This document shows positions 27,885 to 40,813 of a stretch of 64,000 nt of DNA, piece after piece. Source of the stretch: Pipra filicauda. Its lineage: Eukaryota > Chordata > Aves > Passeriformes > Pipridae. The first letter of the stretch is position 1. Each line of letters starts with the position of its first letter. The notes beneath the pieces were generated by a model. That model was not told the DNA's origin and made no database searches. It was given only the letters and a program-made list of their open reading frames with translations. The position numbers were made by a program, and so were the translations under genes. The stretch covers positions 3,901,790 to 3,965,789 of the forward strand of contig NW_024104998.1 of assembly GCF_003945595.2 (NCBI RefSeq). Direction: 5' to 3'.

Positions 27885-27940
27885 GAGGAGAGGAAGGGAG
27901 AGAAGGGAAGGGGAGGGGAGGGGAGGAGTGAAAAGAAGCA
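27885..27940 (+). repeat. GGGGA-rich purine tract with G-quadruplex motif
   Basis: A plus-strand purine-only tract contains G runs at 27896-27898, 27905-27907, 27910-27913, 27915-27918 and 27920-27923. The last four are separated by loops of only one or two A residues, which fits the standard four-run G-quadruplex pattern. The tract derives from a GGGGA simple repeat. The 101-codon frame through it is a by-product of the repeat. Confidence 0.85.
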
Positions 27941-30900
27941 TTTCATATATCAGTAATAGACTTTTTAGGTCAATGAGAGCATGTTCTTATGTGTTTGTAC
28001 TGCCGAATGCCCTGCCCCAGTGCTCTTTAAAGCTGAAGAGGGTGGGTTTTATCCCTGATACACTCATTTTCTTGATTACAATAAATCAGCATTTCTCATC
28101 TGGTGTGTTTACAAAATTTCATTTTCTGATTGGATTTGCAACAGTTTTATGAAGTGGTTTACATCATGCTAGACTTCATCCCTTGAGATTTTGAACTGAA
28201 TGGTGTCCAAAGGGTACTTGTATTTTTGTACCATGCTTTTTTCATTGCAGGCTATTGGAGAGGGCAGAGAGGCTGAGTGATCCAGCTAAAGATCAACTGT
28301 GAACCAGGTACAGTTCAAACTAATTTACAATTTTTCCTGTGGATTCACTTGAAAAGCACAAAGAAGTGCAAACTAGGAAAGAGCTGGAACATACTTTGGT
28401 GTTATTGACTTTCAAAGGATAAAGTCACTATACAGACAAAAAAGGAGAGAGTACTTTTAAGACAAGACAAAAGCTGTATCAGATCATCTTGGACTGTTCT
28501 CTGCAGTGTTCTTGCTAAACTTGCTAGCTGCCTTTCTGTATTTCTCAGGTACATTGTCCTATACATTTTTTATCTCAAAATGAAATGTGTGATTTTTTAT
28601 CAGGTCCTCTTTATAGATCCTAGGGCACTATTTCACCATGGAATGGGCAATCCTATGGAATTCATGCCTTCGGCACACACTTAGAAGGAATGTACAAAAC
28701 TGGTAAGAAGATTGCTTCCTTTCAGAAAAAAAAAAATATTTCTCCCAGTAAACAAAATACACATTCATTTCAGGAAAGTTTCACGTAATCTCTTTTTTTT
28801 CCCTTTGCCATGAAAATATTTGTTGTAAACATTGTCATCTATTCTTACAGGTTATTTCAGTTATTTCCCTCACACCTTTACAAATGATACAGATGTCTAA
28901 AACTCTACACAAGTCCATATCCCAAAGAACTCTGTTAGTAAATACCAGGCATTGCAACAAACTTAGATCTTTCTGGTGTTACATCATTCCAGCAGATCTT
29001 TTAGTTACTAATTGCTTATTCAAATTCAAAACCATCTGAAATAAGGATCTTGCATTTTTTATATTGATGGCAAAATAATCATCACATTTTGATGCTCTGT
29101 ATTAAGCCATGGACATGAAAAGGGATGTTTCCTCAAGCTTATACACACCTAATTAGAAGTATGGAAAAACCTTCCTTCAGTCAGGTAGAAGTAACAGAAG
29201 ACTCCAAAAGAGTCCCATGGCAATAGCAATGCAAATGTCAGAAGTCCTATAACTAATTACTAATGAAGAATAAGTAAGTGAAATGGAAAAAATATAGCAA
29301 AAAAAGATTAAGATGTATTGATAACACTTAAAGGAAAAACATGAGTAGCATGCATGCACAAAAATTTGCTTAGCTCCCTAACTTTTTTTTAATTAAACTT
29401 TTCCACAAAAAAAAATATATATACTTTTAAAAGCTATATTAATGATGTTCTTTGTTAGGTAGAACAGGATTTGAATACCTATCCTTTTTCACACATTTTT
29501 ACTTCTAGCTTCACCAGGTACTGAAATATACTTAATATTCTGTTCCAGTACTCTTTTTCTTATTGAATCCCTTCGTCTTTGTAAGTGACAGCCTCAATCA
29601 TACCAGACAAAAATGGAGTGAAGTTCGCATTAACAGAATACACTAAACATATCATGCTCTTCATTCACTGTAGAAACATTTGCATAATTGCTCTAAATTA
29701 GAGACATTTAATTTTAAGTGATTTACTAAAAGTTTAAAAAGACATTTTATTCTCAATTGTATATAGTCTGATTCATGACAAACCCTTTACTGTATGTCAC
29801 ACAGGACTTTTCTATTTCTTGTCAAGATATTCAATTAATAGCAGCTTTTCTACCTTAGAAGTTTGTGGAGGGGAGTTATACTGTGATACAGTAGTCTGGA
29901 TAACTTCAAAGGTAGAAGGGAAAACTGCCATGAAGTTTTGAAGGTACTTAAGCCTTCTGCATAATTCTTACAAGCAAACACATACAGTTTGAAATTATAT
30001 TTATTTTAAATATCTCTTCAGATTCATAAGTCTTGATGAATTTCTGCCTGGAGACAAACTAGTCCACATCTTTCTCTACCAAGTTCTGATGCAGAAGTGT
30101 ACACAAAAAGGAATACAGATTCAAAGACTGGAGGACAGCTAGGAAGATTTGGAAACATTTCTTTTCAATCTTTCTTGATCATCTCTGCTGTCTTAACAGG
30201 AAAACAATGAAACCAGGTTTGTGAGGGTCTGCATCCTATGCCTTCATTGACAGGAATATTTCAAATGCACTGCCTACACACAAGAATCAAGTGCTACTTG
30301 CATGGTATTCACATGCCGTGGTGCTATCCAAACATCTTTATGGGGCGAGCCATGGTGACACCAGATCCCTGGGATAAGCATGGCCTTCTGGGCTGACAGG
30401 AGGTGGGATATCGTGCCAGAGATTCTGAAGTGCCACTCTACAGACAACAGAGTGTAGGCAACAGAGCCATGCCCTTCATTACAGATTTTCCTGTCACATC
30501 TTGTCAAAAAAACCCAAACCTTTTACCTGGCATTTGAGCTGATATGGTTTTAAATAGTGTATCATCAGCACCAGCACCTATGAGACGTGATCAGCCACGA
30601 TTCAGCTGACGGGTCATGGAGATGAGTCATTCAGGTAGATGAGCATGCATGGTTAGTGAGGATGGATATGGAAAAAGCTGGAAAACCTTCACAGCCAGGA
30701 AAAGTTCCAGGATTTGAATCAAATCGTACACCAGCCTACTCCTTTAACACCAAACTGTGAGATTGACACCTTGCTCCAGACTCTGTTAAGCAGGGCATGC
30801 AACAGCAAAAAAGTACTGCATCTAAACTGAGTCTCCAGCAGTTCACCTGTCTGGATATCTGGGGAAGAAGAATTCTGACATATCATGACACATGGTATTT

Positions 30901-33256
30901 TACACATGGTAATTGGATCCTCATCTCTTCGCTTATGACTCTGTTCCAGATAGGCAACATCAGTAAAAATGATAATAAATATTACTTTGACTTCTATGAT
31001 CTATTCAGCTCTCCCTGTTTTTTTTTTTTTCTGTAGAGATGGTTATTGTTTTTCCACAGATCTCAGCAAGGTTTCTGAGAAATCCAAGTCCTTTTTCTGG
31101 AGAGGGATGATTATTCTCTTGGTTACAATGAAGTGAAGCAGAAGCAATGCTGTTAGTTTCCATCAGATTATTCCTGATTTAGACCAGTGCATCTGATACC
31201 GAATTTGGGGCAAAGTTGTATTTAAATATGCTTTTTTAAACATCTTTAAATTTGTAAAATAAATATTATCTGTGTTCTATTTTTACATCCTACTGACAAA
31301 ACAGTGTTCCACCAATGTACCTGGGATGAAAATGGTGGAAAAAGTGCAGTAGGAAAAAGTTTCAGCTTCTAGCATAAATATTTTCATACCTGATTTATGC
31401 TGCATATGTGATTAATTCTGTGACATATTAAAAGTATGAATCTAATTTTACTATATATCACAATAAATTAAATGTAGGGAAGAAAGCAGATTTTTCTGTT
31501 CATTGTTTGCTTACAATGCACAATGACGTTCAGAAAAATAAATAAATTTTAGAAAGTAAAAATCCTTCAAATATTTTTTCATTAAAATATCTCTTTAACA
31601 GTCTAAGAAACCAGCACAGTTCAAAAAGAAGGTTCTGATTTCAGAAAAAAAAAACATACCAAAAAAGAGAAAGCCATATAACAATTATTACACTATGGGG
31701 AAAATTTCATGCCGATATTATTACATTTTCAAACTTTGCTTTACTTGCACCACTCTGCTCAATATGGCTTATCAAGATCAATAACATAGTCTTGACCTAT
31801 TCTCTGGATTTATCCTGTTAATGGATGAGTGGAAAAGGAAAAGACCTGCTCATTATTAATTCTCATAAATAATTTGGTAAATTTTGAATTAATTAATCCT
31901 TTTCTGACTGTTGTAATTTTTGTTAATAAGGAATTGATAAAGGAACACATAAAAACCTTGTCACTGCACAGTGTGAATTGCAGATTGTTTACCAAATTCA
32001 AATTGTCTGGGGCATAAATAAACTAAAATATTCATCTTTAAATTAAGAGAATTTGATAAATTAAATAACAACACCTTTAACAAGAACTTTACTGGCTCTA
32101 ACTCTAATATGCAGACTATTGCAATACTGACGATTTCTGCATGAGCTTAACAAACAGAGCTCTAACTTAGCTGGGCTGCTCCAGCTCAGCTACCAGAAAT
32201 AATGAAGTAACCTGGAGATGGAGCTTCATGTTGCAAGAAACAGATGTATTAGATTTTCATAATTAAATGTAGCTTATGATTTACTTCTGCTTTTGTGTTA
32301 TTTGATTTTAAACCACCCATCATTTACTATTTAGGATAAATTTAGAATGTAATATAAACTCAGAAATTCATAATTATGAATAGTAACCACTGAATTTTTC
32401 TCTTTAGTGAGAAAAGAAAAACAAGTGTTCAATTTGTGACAGTTTTTGGTGTTTTACTTGCTACGAGAACAACCAAGTTCCACTAGTCCTTTACCTTCCT
32501 TCACTGCCCTACAGTCATCATAAGCAGGAACTATTAAAAGTAAGCATTGAGATGGGTGTCACTAACACTGAATTCAGTAAGTGTCCATGTGTTTCCTCAC
32601 TAAAATTCTGCATAATTCACTTCCTAAATGCCTACTCATCAGTGGGGGATAAGAAATGTCAATACTTGAAAGAAAATCTGAACTGTGAAGATCATTTTAC
32701 CTCCCTGACCAGGAACCAGAGATGTCAGTTATCAGATCTCTAGCTTCCAAACTAATCAGGTATTGTAACATGGAAAGATCAGTCAAAAATACAACAAAAA
32801 ATATTTTAATACCTTCCACATGCAACATGATGATATACTATAAAACCATCAAAATATTTGATCATAAAACATCTACATCTTAATTAAAAATCAAGTAGAC
32901 TAACTACTACTGCATTATTAGCTATACACATTAAACTGAAAAAGAGTAGTCACTGGATCATTTTCTTGAGAAATTTTTAGACAATAGAGTCATGAAGTTC
33001 TGCTTACTTACTCCAAAAGTGTTCAAACAGGTAATATAAGTTGTCACTGGCCACAATTTTTCTTGTAAGTTCTGTAAGAAATGACCAAAATTAAGACACT
33101 TATAAATGATAAGCAAACTCATAAGTCAGTTGTTGGTAATTTTTTCTGTCTTCTGTTTTCCTGCAGTTCAGAAAAATTTTATTTCAGGCTGCTTAATGAA
33201 GGCACAGAGGTGCTCAGAAGGCTAAATATAAAGATCAGTTAGTGACATGTAAACAG

Positions 33257-33310
33257 CATGATTAATAAATAAATAAAATAAATAAACATCATGATTAATA
33301 AATAAAAAAG
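33257..33310. repeat. AATA-rich low-complexity repeat
   Basis: Imperfect AATA/AAATA units are interrupted by a second copy of catgattaataaataaa, so part of the tract is itself duplicated (copies near 33258 and 33290). Confidence 0.8.
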
Positions 33311-33481
33311 TAATCAGTAGAGTCATTGTTTGCTTCCTATGCAAGTAACTTCCATGGCAAAATGAGGTCACAGTGACTAATGTGATTGTGTTACTCTGTG
33401 TATTTAATTTTAGAATAATGCCAAATGCCATCTTAACCCACTGGTTTGGATAGAGAAGTTAAAATAAATCCGCTAACAAAC

Positions 33482-33748
33482 TGTGGTGGGTTGACCTTGA
33501 CTGGATGCCAGGTGCCAAACCAGCCATTCTATCACTCCCCTTCCCAGCCAGATAGGGGAGACAGTAAGGTGGAAAAACAACTTGTGGGTTGGGATAAGGC
33601 AATTTATTTAAAGCAAAAGCAAAGTGGAAGCTTGAGTGCACAAAAGCAAAGTGAAGCGGAAGACAGCATGGTGATGCACCAATGCAAAGCACAGCACTGT
33701 GAGGGCTACTATGGGGAAATGAACTCCAGCTCAACCAGACCCAATACA
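33482..33748 (-). mobile_element. Solo LTR of an avian endogenous retrovirus, shortened, minus orientation
   Basis: Read on the minus strand, the element starts TGTATTGGGTCTGG at 33748 and ends GTCAACCCACCACA at 33482, so it has TG...CA ends. The start resembles the widespread bird LTR beginning TGTGCTGGTTTTGGCTGGGA, including the following ATAGTAGC stretch, and the end matches that family's 3' end. A minus-strand AATAAA lies at about 33602-33607 and would serve as the polyadenylation signal. At 267 bp it seems shorter than relatives I know, because the 5' and 3' ends are recognisable but little lies between them, suggesting an internal deletion. No retroviral internal region or second LTR is adjacent. 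The flanks (caaac, aaaat) do not form a clean target duplication. The 96-codon minus-strand frame across it is not a gene. Confidence 0.8.
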
Positions 33749-34728
33749 AAAATGCACAGCATGCAGTCTGATTCCAGCTTTATTTGGCCATGATCCCACT
33801 AGGATCTTAAACAGGGTTTGTACAGGGTCCTATTTGATGAATGAGTATAGAACTTGGAACTGTTAGCAATGGTAGGTTGGCTTCAAAATATATTTCACGT
33901 ACACTGTCTGCACACCTTACAAATTGCAGATTTATTTTTTTTTAATTGTGGGTTGTCTTTTTTCAAAATGCCACAGATAATGGGAGGATTATCTCAAAGC
34001 CTACTGGTGTGGCAGTCTCATAACACGGCACTGAGGGAAGACATCGTGCACCCATCAACATATGACACTGTCCAAGAGTGTGAGCTCTGGCAGAGATGAA
34101 GGTGATAGGGACTGTACAGAGTGTCTGCCTGGAGCACGCTCTGCGATGAACTCTGATGTAGCTTCTTAAACACAATTACTTGGCTTGCCTCAGGAAGATG
34201 CCCAAGAGTAAACCAGCACATGTGTGATGTGGAACCAGCAAGGAGACATCAAAGTGGCAGTGAATCAATGAAGACAGTGAACAAAGTCTCTTTTTTGGTC
34301 GGAGTAACTGTAGCAGTAACATAGCACGTGAATGGCATCACTTAGACTTGTTTTAGAACCTAACTGCAGGGAAACTTCTGTAGCATACAGTCGGTATTGT
34401 AGTAATTTTTCAAGAGATCAGGTAAGTTTAATAGCACTTTTATGAACACATCAGATAGTATCCTGGCCAAAACTTTGCTAGCAGTGGTGAACATCAATCT
34501 GCTAAGCTAATTGCCACTTTATAGGTCTTCTTTTCCTTGACTAGTCTCTGGTTAGGAAGATGCAGTCTCTACAGCTGTATGTAGAATTTCATTTTTGCAT
34601 ATATTAAGAAAAATATTTGTATATCTGTTGCTTTGTATTTAAATATTTTGTCAGCTTGCATTTAGACAAAGAAACCTTTTTTTATAATTCTGATTGCCTG
34701 AAAAGCACTGAAATAATGCTATTTCTCA

Positions 34729-34746
34729 ATCAATTCCTGAATTGAT
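34729..34746. repeat. Short inverted repeat (8-bp arms, 2-bp loop)
   Basis: The arms atcaattc and gaattgat are perfect reverse complements separated by ct. The right arm overlaps the first of two TCF/LEF-like motifs that follow. Confidence 0.7.
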
Positions 34747-34760
34747 CAAAGTGATCAAAG
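34744..34760 (-). promoter_or_regulatory. Two adjacent TCF/LEF-like motifs
   Basis: The sequence gatcaaag occurs at 34744-34751 and again at 34753-34760. Its reverse complement, CTTTGATC, matches the core recognised by TCF/LEF HMG-box factors of the Wnt pathway. The paired spacing is what raises interest, because single 8-mers of this kind occur by chance every few tens of kilobases. No promoter or gene is recognised nearby, so a regulatory role is only a suggestion. Confidence 0.25.
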
Positions 34761-36635
34761 TAGAAAGCAGTGTGCACATGTTCAAAAATATCTTTCAGCA
34801 CAGTAGAGACTTTCAGTAGTAAAAATTCTTTGCTTAAGATGCTTCAGCAACATGTAGGTTTTCAGCTCTGATATACCACTTCAGGTCTAATATGTGCTGG
34901 ATTCCAGTTGGTTTGCTACCTCTGCAAACACCATAAGCTGTTACTGCATTTGCAAGAACAAAAGATATAAGAGAAAGTAATTCTAAATTGTAGGGGAAGC
35001 ATTTTTACTGGTAGAAATCAGTTTACTGACCTGCTACAGATTGAGTGCTCCTCTCATGTGGTCCCTCAGCCTCTGACAGAGGTTAAATGAATGCTAATTC
35101 CAAAATTAGAAACATTAGGTGGATGTATCTGCAAAATCGTTTGACCTCACACTTTGTGCGTTGTTACTTCTGCTCCACTATGAACATTGAGAATTACGAG
35201 AAAAAAATTCAGAAACTTAGAAAAATTTATTTGTCTAATATCCAACAAACTGATTACTCTGAACTCTGAAGATCTCAGCTTCACACTAAATTGACAGTAG
35301 ATTGACAGCCCAGCATTATTTCAATAAATACTAGAGCACCGGCAAAGAAAAGATAAATGAAATTATAATGCTTAGTGAATCATTCAACTTGCAAATGCTG
35401 ACACCTCCTTTTTCCTATCAAACCAAAAGAAAACATCATGATTATATCTAAGATGCAAGTGATGGCATTCTCATTTGACACTGGAATTGTGAAACATGGC
35501 AAAGACTATTGCAGATAGACCTTCATGTTTTCCAAATCCCAGTCTAAATTACTGCCACATACGCAAGCAACACGCCTCAAGTCAGCATTTTATTCACCTG
35601 GCTATCTCACTAGAAAGTGCTTCAATCCCAAGCTATCTGGCAGCAGCATCAACACTGCTATGTCCTGTACATATGACTTTGGGGCCTGCAAAAGAGGAAA
35701 AAAAGAAAGCACAAGGAAGCAGAATGTACAGTTATGGGTAAGTTAAAAGATTAAATAAATAGTGACAAATATGAGGACAAAAGAGCAACAGATTCTAACT
35801 TTGTCTTCTGATTACCTTTGATTAGCAATAGAGGAGGGCTTGATGTTTGCAAGACTAAACTTTCAGAATATTCTGAAATTTTTCCTCTTCAGCTGACAGG
35901 TTAAGCAGCAAATGGGAAGATATGTGAGTCATGGGGACCAAGCTGGCAGGGAACATCTGAACAGAGAAATGTACACAGAAAATGTCATTGATACAGACTT
36001 ACCTGAGGAACATGCCAAATCTGAAAAAGTTTCTTTTTTCCCAATGAAAATTTCTGACTGGCTCAAATTGCCATGACTGATTGTTAGTACTTGCATTTCT
36101 TCACTACAAGTGAGAATTATTAAGGGCCCATCTGGAACATCTGACTCCCAATTTGTGAAGGTTCAAGGAGATTTTTTATTTAGAAAAATTGGTCTTTTAT
36201 ATTTTTTAATTTTTTCTTCTTACTTTGTGATGGAAAGTTTTGGGTCCCTACACCAGAATATCTGCTGGATTTGTACCTATGATTTGTAAACTATGGTAAA
36301 AGTGGGGTTTTGACATTCCCTTCACTCCAGAGGTACAAAGCAGAGAAGAAAATAGCGATTAAAATTTTGGTTTGTGTCCTTTCTCAAAGAAAGTTTCAAA
36401 TCTGCTAGGCTGTGAGTTAAGAAATGCAAATAAACTGAGCAGATGCTTATTTTGAATTAAAGGTATCTTTTTTATTCTTGAGGGGGTGTTGCAGAAAATA
36501 AACTACTCAAAGGATTGCAGTACCTGGTTCCATAAACATATTTTCTTAATGGCAGATAGTAAATAAGCAAAGAACAAATGCAGATCTCAAGTACCTTTAT
36601 CTTGCACAGCTGAACATAGATATTTTATAATTCTG

Positions 36636-36790
36636 TAGAGTCATATAACTATAAAATGGTTTGGGCTGAAAGGGACCTTAAACATCATCTAGTTCCAACT
36701 CTGTTGTCATGGGCAGAGATACCTTCCACTAGACAGGGTTGCTTTCAGCCCAGTCCAGCCTGGCCTTGAACTCTTCCAGGCATGGGGCAT
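36636..36790 (-). mobile_element. CR1 LINE fragment, 3' end, minus orientation
   Basis: This starts with a degraded reverse-complement tail (tagagtcatataactataaa), followed by atggtttgggctgaaaggga, ccttaaacatcatctagttc, gataccttccactagacagg and cagcctggccttgaactctt. Similarity stops after gcatggggcat. Only the 3' non-coding end of the family is present, and the copy is moderately diverged from the other CR1 pieces in the window. Confidence 0.93.
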
Positions 36791-38791
36791 TATTATAGTC
36801 ATGAACCTGCTTTTAATTTTTAATATCTACCAGGACAAAGAAAAGGACAATTTGAACAGCTGGGGAAACAAAACAAAAAAAAGAGAAAGGTGATTTCTGT
36901 GAATCTCTTATTCCCACTGTTTGAAAACAATTAGCTCTTATAAGTTACTGTAGCAGTAGGCAGAGATATGTTCTGCATCTATTAATTTTCATACTAGTAT
37001 TATCCTCCATTGCTTTCTTCCCCCATCTATTTTTGTCTATTATTGACAATCTTAAAAAAAAAAAAAAACAGAACCCAACAAAACCAAACAGTACTGGATA
37101 TATTTAAGTCCTGGTTTTGTTGCTTTGAATAGCTATTCAGCAACCAGTAGCCACTCCTGCCAAACCATTTCTGTGGTATAGTGGATATAGAAATTACTCA
37201 GCCTACAGCTGTGTACCTCCTGTTACTAGATAGAGCCTGCTGAATAATTCATAAACCAAGTATTGCTGACCTCGTGTAATAGAAGTGTAGTCATACTCAC
37301 TTAAACAGGAAAGAAGATTTTCTGTCGCTCTTTTCATTTGCCTTAATAATTAGTTTTCACTGACAACGCGCTACACTATTCGTCTTGCTACTTTTAAACT
37401 TAGCTGTATTTTATACTGAAGCAGACTTGAAAAGCATCAGCAACAAAAAGGAACTGCACTTATTCTGTCTCCTCAGTAGTGATAGGTAATATATAACAGT
37501 TTGATTGAGATATTATCAAATGTGTGTGCATGTCCACTGCACAACTGATGCTGCAACCTCTGCTACACTCACTGGAGACACTGGAGGAGTCTTGGGGTGG
37601 CAGCATTAGGAAGATATAAAATACATATCTGCAATGGACTTGGGATCCAGCTCAGGAGATAATCAGGAAACTTTCTGTTTTGTTTATGATTCCACTAGGA
37701 ATATGGAGGCATCAAAAGCAAAGTGGCAACATACTCTTTGTTAAGAGCAGCCCTTACATCAGTTTTGATAAGAGACTTTCTTGACTGAGAGCACCTGGTA
37801 AAGTCAACGGTAGTAAGTTTTCCACCATTACCAAGTGGTTAAAAGAGTTTAAATGTCATTCCCCAGTTTTTAACTTCTTCAGCCACAACCTGCTCATTAA
37901 TTGAAATTTTCCACAGGTTTAACTTTTCAGGTTCAGATTTTTTCAATAGACTAATTTTAAATGTATTGTCTTATCTGCAAATTTTCCTCATTTAATGAAT
38001 TAAGCCATTTCTGTTGAGTAGTGTCCTTGGATGGAAGGCCCATTCTGGACAATGAATCTATGTTTTCTCAGTACCCTATTACTTGTTTATCTTTTCATAT
38101 TAAAAGGATGATAAATTAGTCCAGCTTACACTGAATAATAGTGAGTCCCCTTGGACTCTCTTTGAAGCTCATAAACATGTTTTCTCTCACACATACCCTA
38201 TTAGGCATTTTGGTGGAAGACAAAGCAGGCTGCTGGTTAAAACAATAATAATTTTTAAAATTACTCCCTTAGTTAGCTGACAAGTAGGAAAGGCAACCAG
38301 GAATGTAGAGTCTTGGTTTAGAGGCACAGAAATGAGGCATTTCTGCATTAAGGACGTTGTGAACCAAACAGATAGCTTGGAACTGTTCTAAATCCATTGG
38401 AGGAAGCCATGGAGGACAGAGAGGAGGGTGATGGGCTGGAGGCTGGAGCTGAGAGACATAAGTGTCTCTGAACAAAAGGAACAGGAAATGTCACAGAAAA
38501 GAATGAGGTGATAAGTGTCAGTGGAAAATAGGATGAGTCTGGAGCTAAATTTGAATGTTGGAAGAAGGAAAGTGTGAAAACCAGAGTAGTGAGGAACAAA
38601 TAACTCTCTAAAAAGTGCTTTGTACTGTGATATTCTCAGTCTTACCCTCTGAAAGGCAGAATCAAAAAAGACAAAATCATAGAGAGAGCTTCTACTCACC
38701 TTTGCCGCCAAACCCTAGCCCCTTCCTTAACCAAAATTTTCCCCAGCATATCCCATTTTTCCCACCCTGCCCACAGGTATTTTTTTCTCTG

Positions 38792-38829
38792 AAAAAAAAA
38801 AAAAAAAAGAAAATTAAAAGAAAAAAAAG
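38792..38829. repeat. A-rich tract
   Basis: A run of about 17 A residues is followed by further A-rich sequence with occasional G and T. The preceding bases do not resemble a processed transcript or a known SINE tail, so I treat it as simple low-complexity DNA. Confidence 0.85.
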
Positions 38830-39566
38830 TACATAATGAAGAGGTGGCTTTGTAAATCCAGAGGGATTATCAACTTTCTCTGCTTATTCTGACCACCAGC
38901 TGCTTCCAGGATGCAGCATACCTCCCAGCACATATAACCAGCTCTGTATAGCTCCAACTTCCCTCTGTGTGGGAGAGGGGAGACATGTCCTGAGGTCTGT
39001 TACTAATTTCTGTGCCAGACACAGGGAAAGTCAGAAAACAGGCATTGCCAAACTCTCTGAAACAGAGGTTGGCTTAATTTATCTCTAGTCTTCAATTATT
39101 TTCCCTTGGCCTCTTCTGCATTTCTTTAAAATCTGAGCCACTCATACATCATTATTAAAATCACCAAATGCTCAGCAAGAAATACACTTGTAATAGACTC
39201 AGCAGAAAGCTTCAATTTTTCAAAATCATGTAAATGACCTACAAGGGCAGGGCTGACTGATTTTCAGTGGGACTCCTGCAACTTCACAAATACCACATGA
39301 AAACCTTTAAAGCTACAATATTTGTTTGCCTCTGCAATGGAGTCCTCATGAGCAGTGTCCAGCCCAGATTACACTGTGAAATCTGTCTTCTTCCTTCTGT
39401 CATGTGGGATTAACCAAGTCCTATAAAAGATGATAACTCAGGTCTGTGAAGTGCATGTCCCTGACATACACTCACGAGAGTCTTAAGTTTTTTGTCAAAC
39501 CCTGTAGGTAAGGATGAATATGTATAAGTGTGTGTATGTTTGTTTATGTATGAATGCTAGGCATAA

Positions 39567-39630
39567 TTTCAAGAATACATGTAGATGATGTGGTACACTT
39601 TCAAGTTTACATGTGGATAATGTGCATTTG
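39567..39630. repeat. Imperfect 32-bp tandem duplication
   Basis: Two adjacent segments begin tttcaag (at 39567 and 39599) and share the pattern tacatgt.gat.atgtg with several mismatches. It lies just downstream of a TG-rich stretch (39520-39555). Probably an old local duplication. Confidence 0.5.
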
Positions 39631-40741
39631 GCTTTGTTCAGAAAAGTTTTTTGTACTGTGAAAAGTAGGCAAGTTATAATTTGGCATCTTCCTGTCAGAT
39701 TTTAGTTTATGGGCTGTGTAGAAACTTTTCAATAAAATCCTTTCAGTATGCTTGGTTTGGTTCTGAACTAAAAAGGAGAAGCCTCGTTTTTGTCTCATGT
39801 TGGTTTTATACTACAAAAATAGTTGAAGAGTAGAAGTTGATGCTGTAGCAGCTGTTGTGAGCTGAAGGCTGCAGGCTGGTGAAAAGTTCCCTCTGACTAG
39901 ATGACTGACAAATACAGCCCCCAGATTTTTGTCTTTTATTTCCTTTATTGAGCTTCATTTAATATTTTTCAAAACTTTTTTTTTGCTGTATTTTTATTGT
40001 CCTCTGAGTTCATTGTGTATAACGTAACACCATAATTAATATTCAACAGAATAGTTTTTGTGTTTGCTTGCTGCATTCCAGGATCACTTATAGGCTAAAT
40101 TTACAAATCCTATTGCTCAAATTAAAATGTTAAAACTATAGAGAATCAGTGAAAACAGCCTGACTTTGAGACGTGCAGTTGATGCCTCCAGTGGAATCAG
40201 GTTTTTTCCTTACTGCAGTCTTTGAAGACATTGCAAACTTAATGATGTTTAATCCTGTGCATGCCATTCTAATCCTATTCCCAGTGATATAGCCTATAAA
40301 GTGGATCAAATCAATGAACTATAGCAATATAAAGCCAGAGCAAATGATACTAGAAATAAACAGCATTTTTTAAAGGCTTTCTATATCACTTTCAGCTATG
40401 ACTATTTTTTTCTGTTTCTCTGTGTTGTTAGTACCTTAAACATGCTCCATTTATTAATTCATTGCAATTTTTCCATTTTCTTTCCTGGATAACATAGTGG
40501 AATGCAGCCTTCCTCCTGGCTATGCTGATTCAACCAGGCATGTCATTATTTTTATTCTCGTGTTGAGGAAGATTTGATAACCTAGGTATCAAAGGTTGTA
40601 TGAGAGACCATGTATTCAGAGAATACTATATCTTTGAAGAAAACCTAGGGAATCAATAAGATGAAAGTATCTCAGTACCTCTTTTTAGGTCTGAACCAAA
40701 ATTAACAAACTTTAAAATAATTAGTGTTTGGAAACACTTGC

Positions 40742-40813
40742 TCTGACTTTAATTTAATTATATTTACCTTAATTACTTCTGACTTTAGTTTAATTATATT
40801 TAGCCTAATTACT
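40742..40813. repeat. 36-bp tandem duplication
   Basis: Two adjacent 36-bp copies (40742-40777 and 40778-40813) start tctgacttta and end taattact, with three mismatches. The unit is AT-rich and contains repeated TAATTA cores. The low divergence implies a fairly recent duplication compared with the old CR1 copies around it. Confidence 0.9.

Larger units (their letters stand above)
20972..33481. other. Long unique AT-rich stretch, no gene recognised
   Basis: About 12.5 kb in which I recognise no exon, RNA gene or transposon. Open frames are up to about 101 codons and unremarkable. Features listed separately are the 16-bp palindrome at 24749-24764, the purine/G-run tract at 27885-27940 and AATA-type low-complexity sequence at 33257-33310. 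A T run at 31018-31030 is followed by ctgtag, resembling a splice acceptor, but no convincing open frame follows it. Confidence 0.6.
33749..36635. other. Unique stretch, no gene recognised
   Basis: Nothing coding can be supported. Open frames of 60-81 codons (for example 33854-34099 and 35496-35741) lack recognisable similarity, and overlapping frames in other registers are also open. The notable small features are the hairpin and paired TCF/LEF-like sites near 34729-34760. Confidence 0.55.

Noticed and set aside
31018..31036. T tract followed by ctgtag, resembling a splice acceptor
   Set aside because: No convincing open frame or donor follows, and T runs ending in AG are common in AT-rich DNA.
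33446..33793. 115-codon plus-strand and 96-codon minus-strand frames
   Set aside because: Both run through the LTR at 33482-33748 and do not match retroviral or host proteins.
38269..38711. Overlapping minus-strand frames of 68, 83 and 107 codons
   Set aside because: Three registers are open at once in a purine-leaning patch, which points to composition and not to coding.
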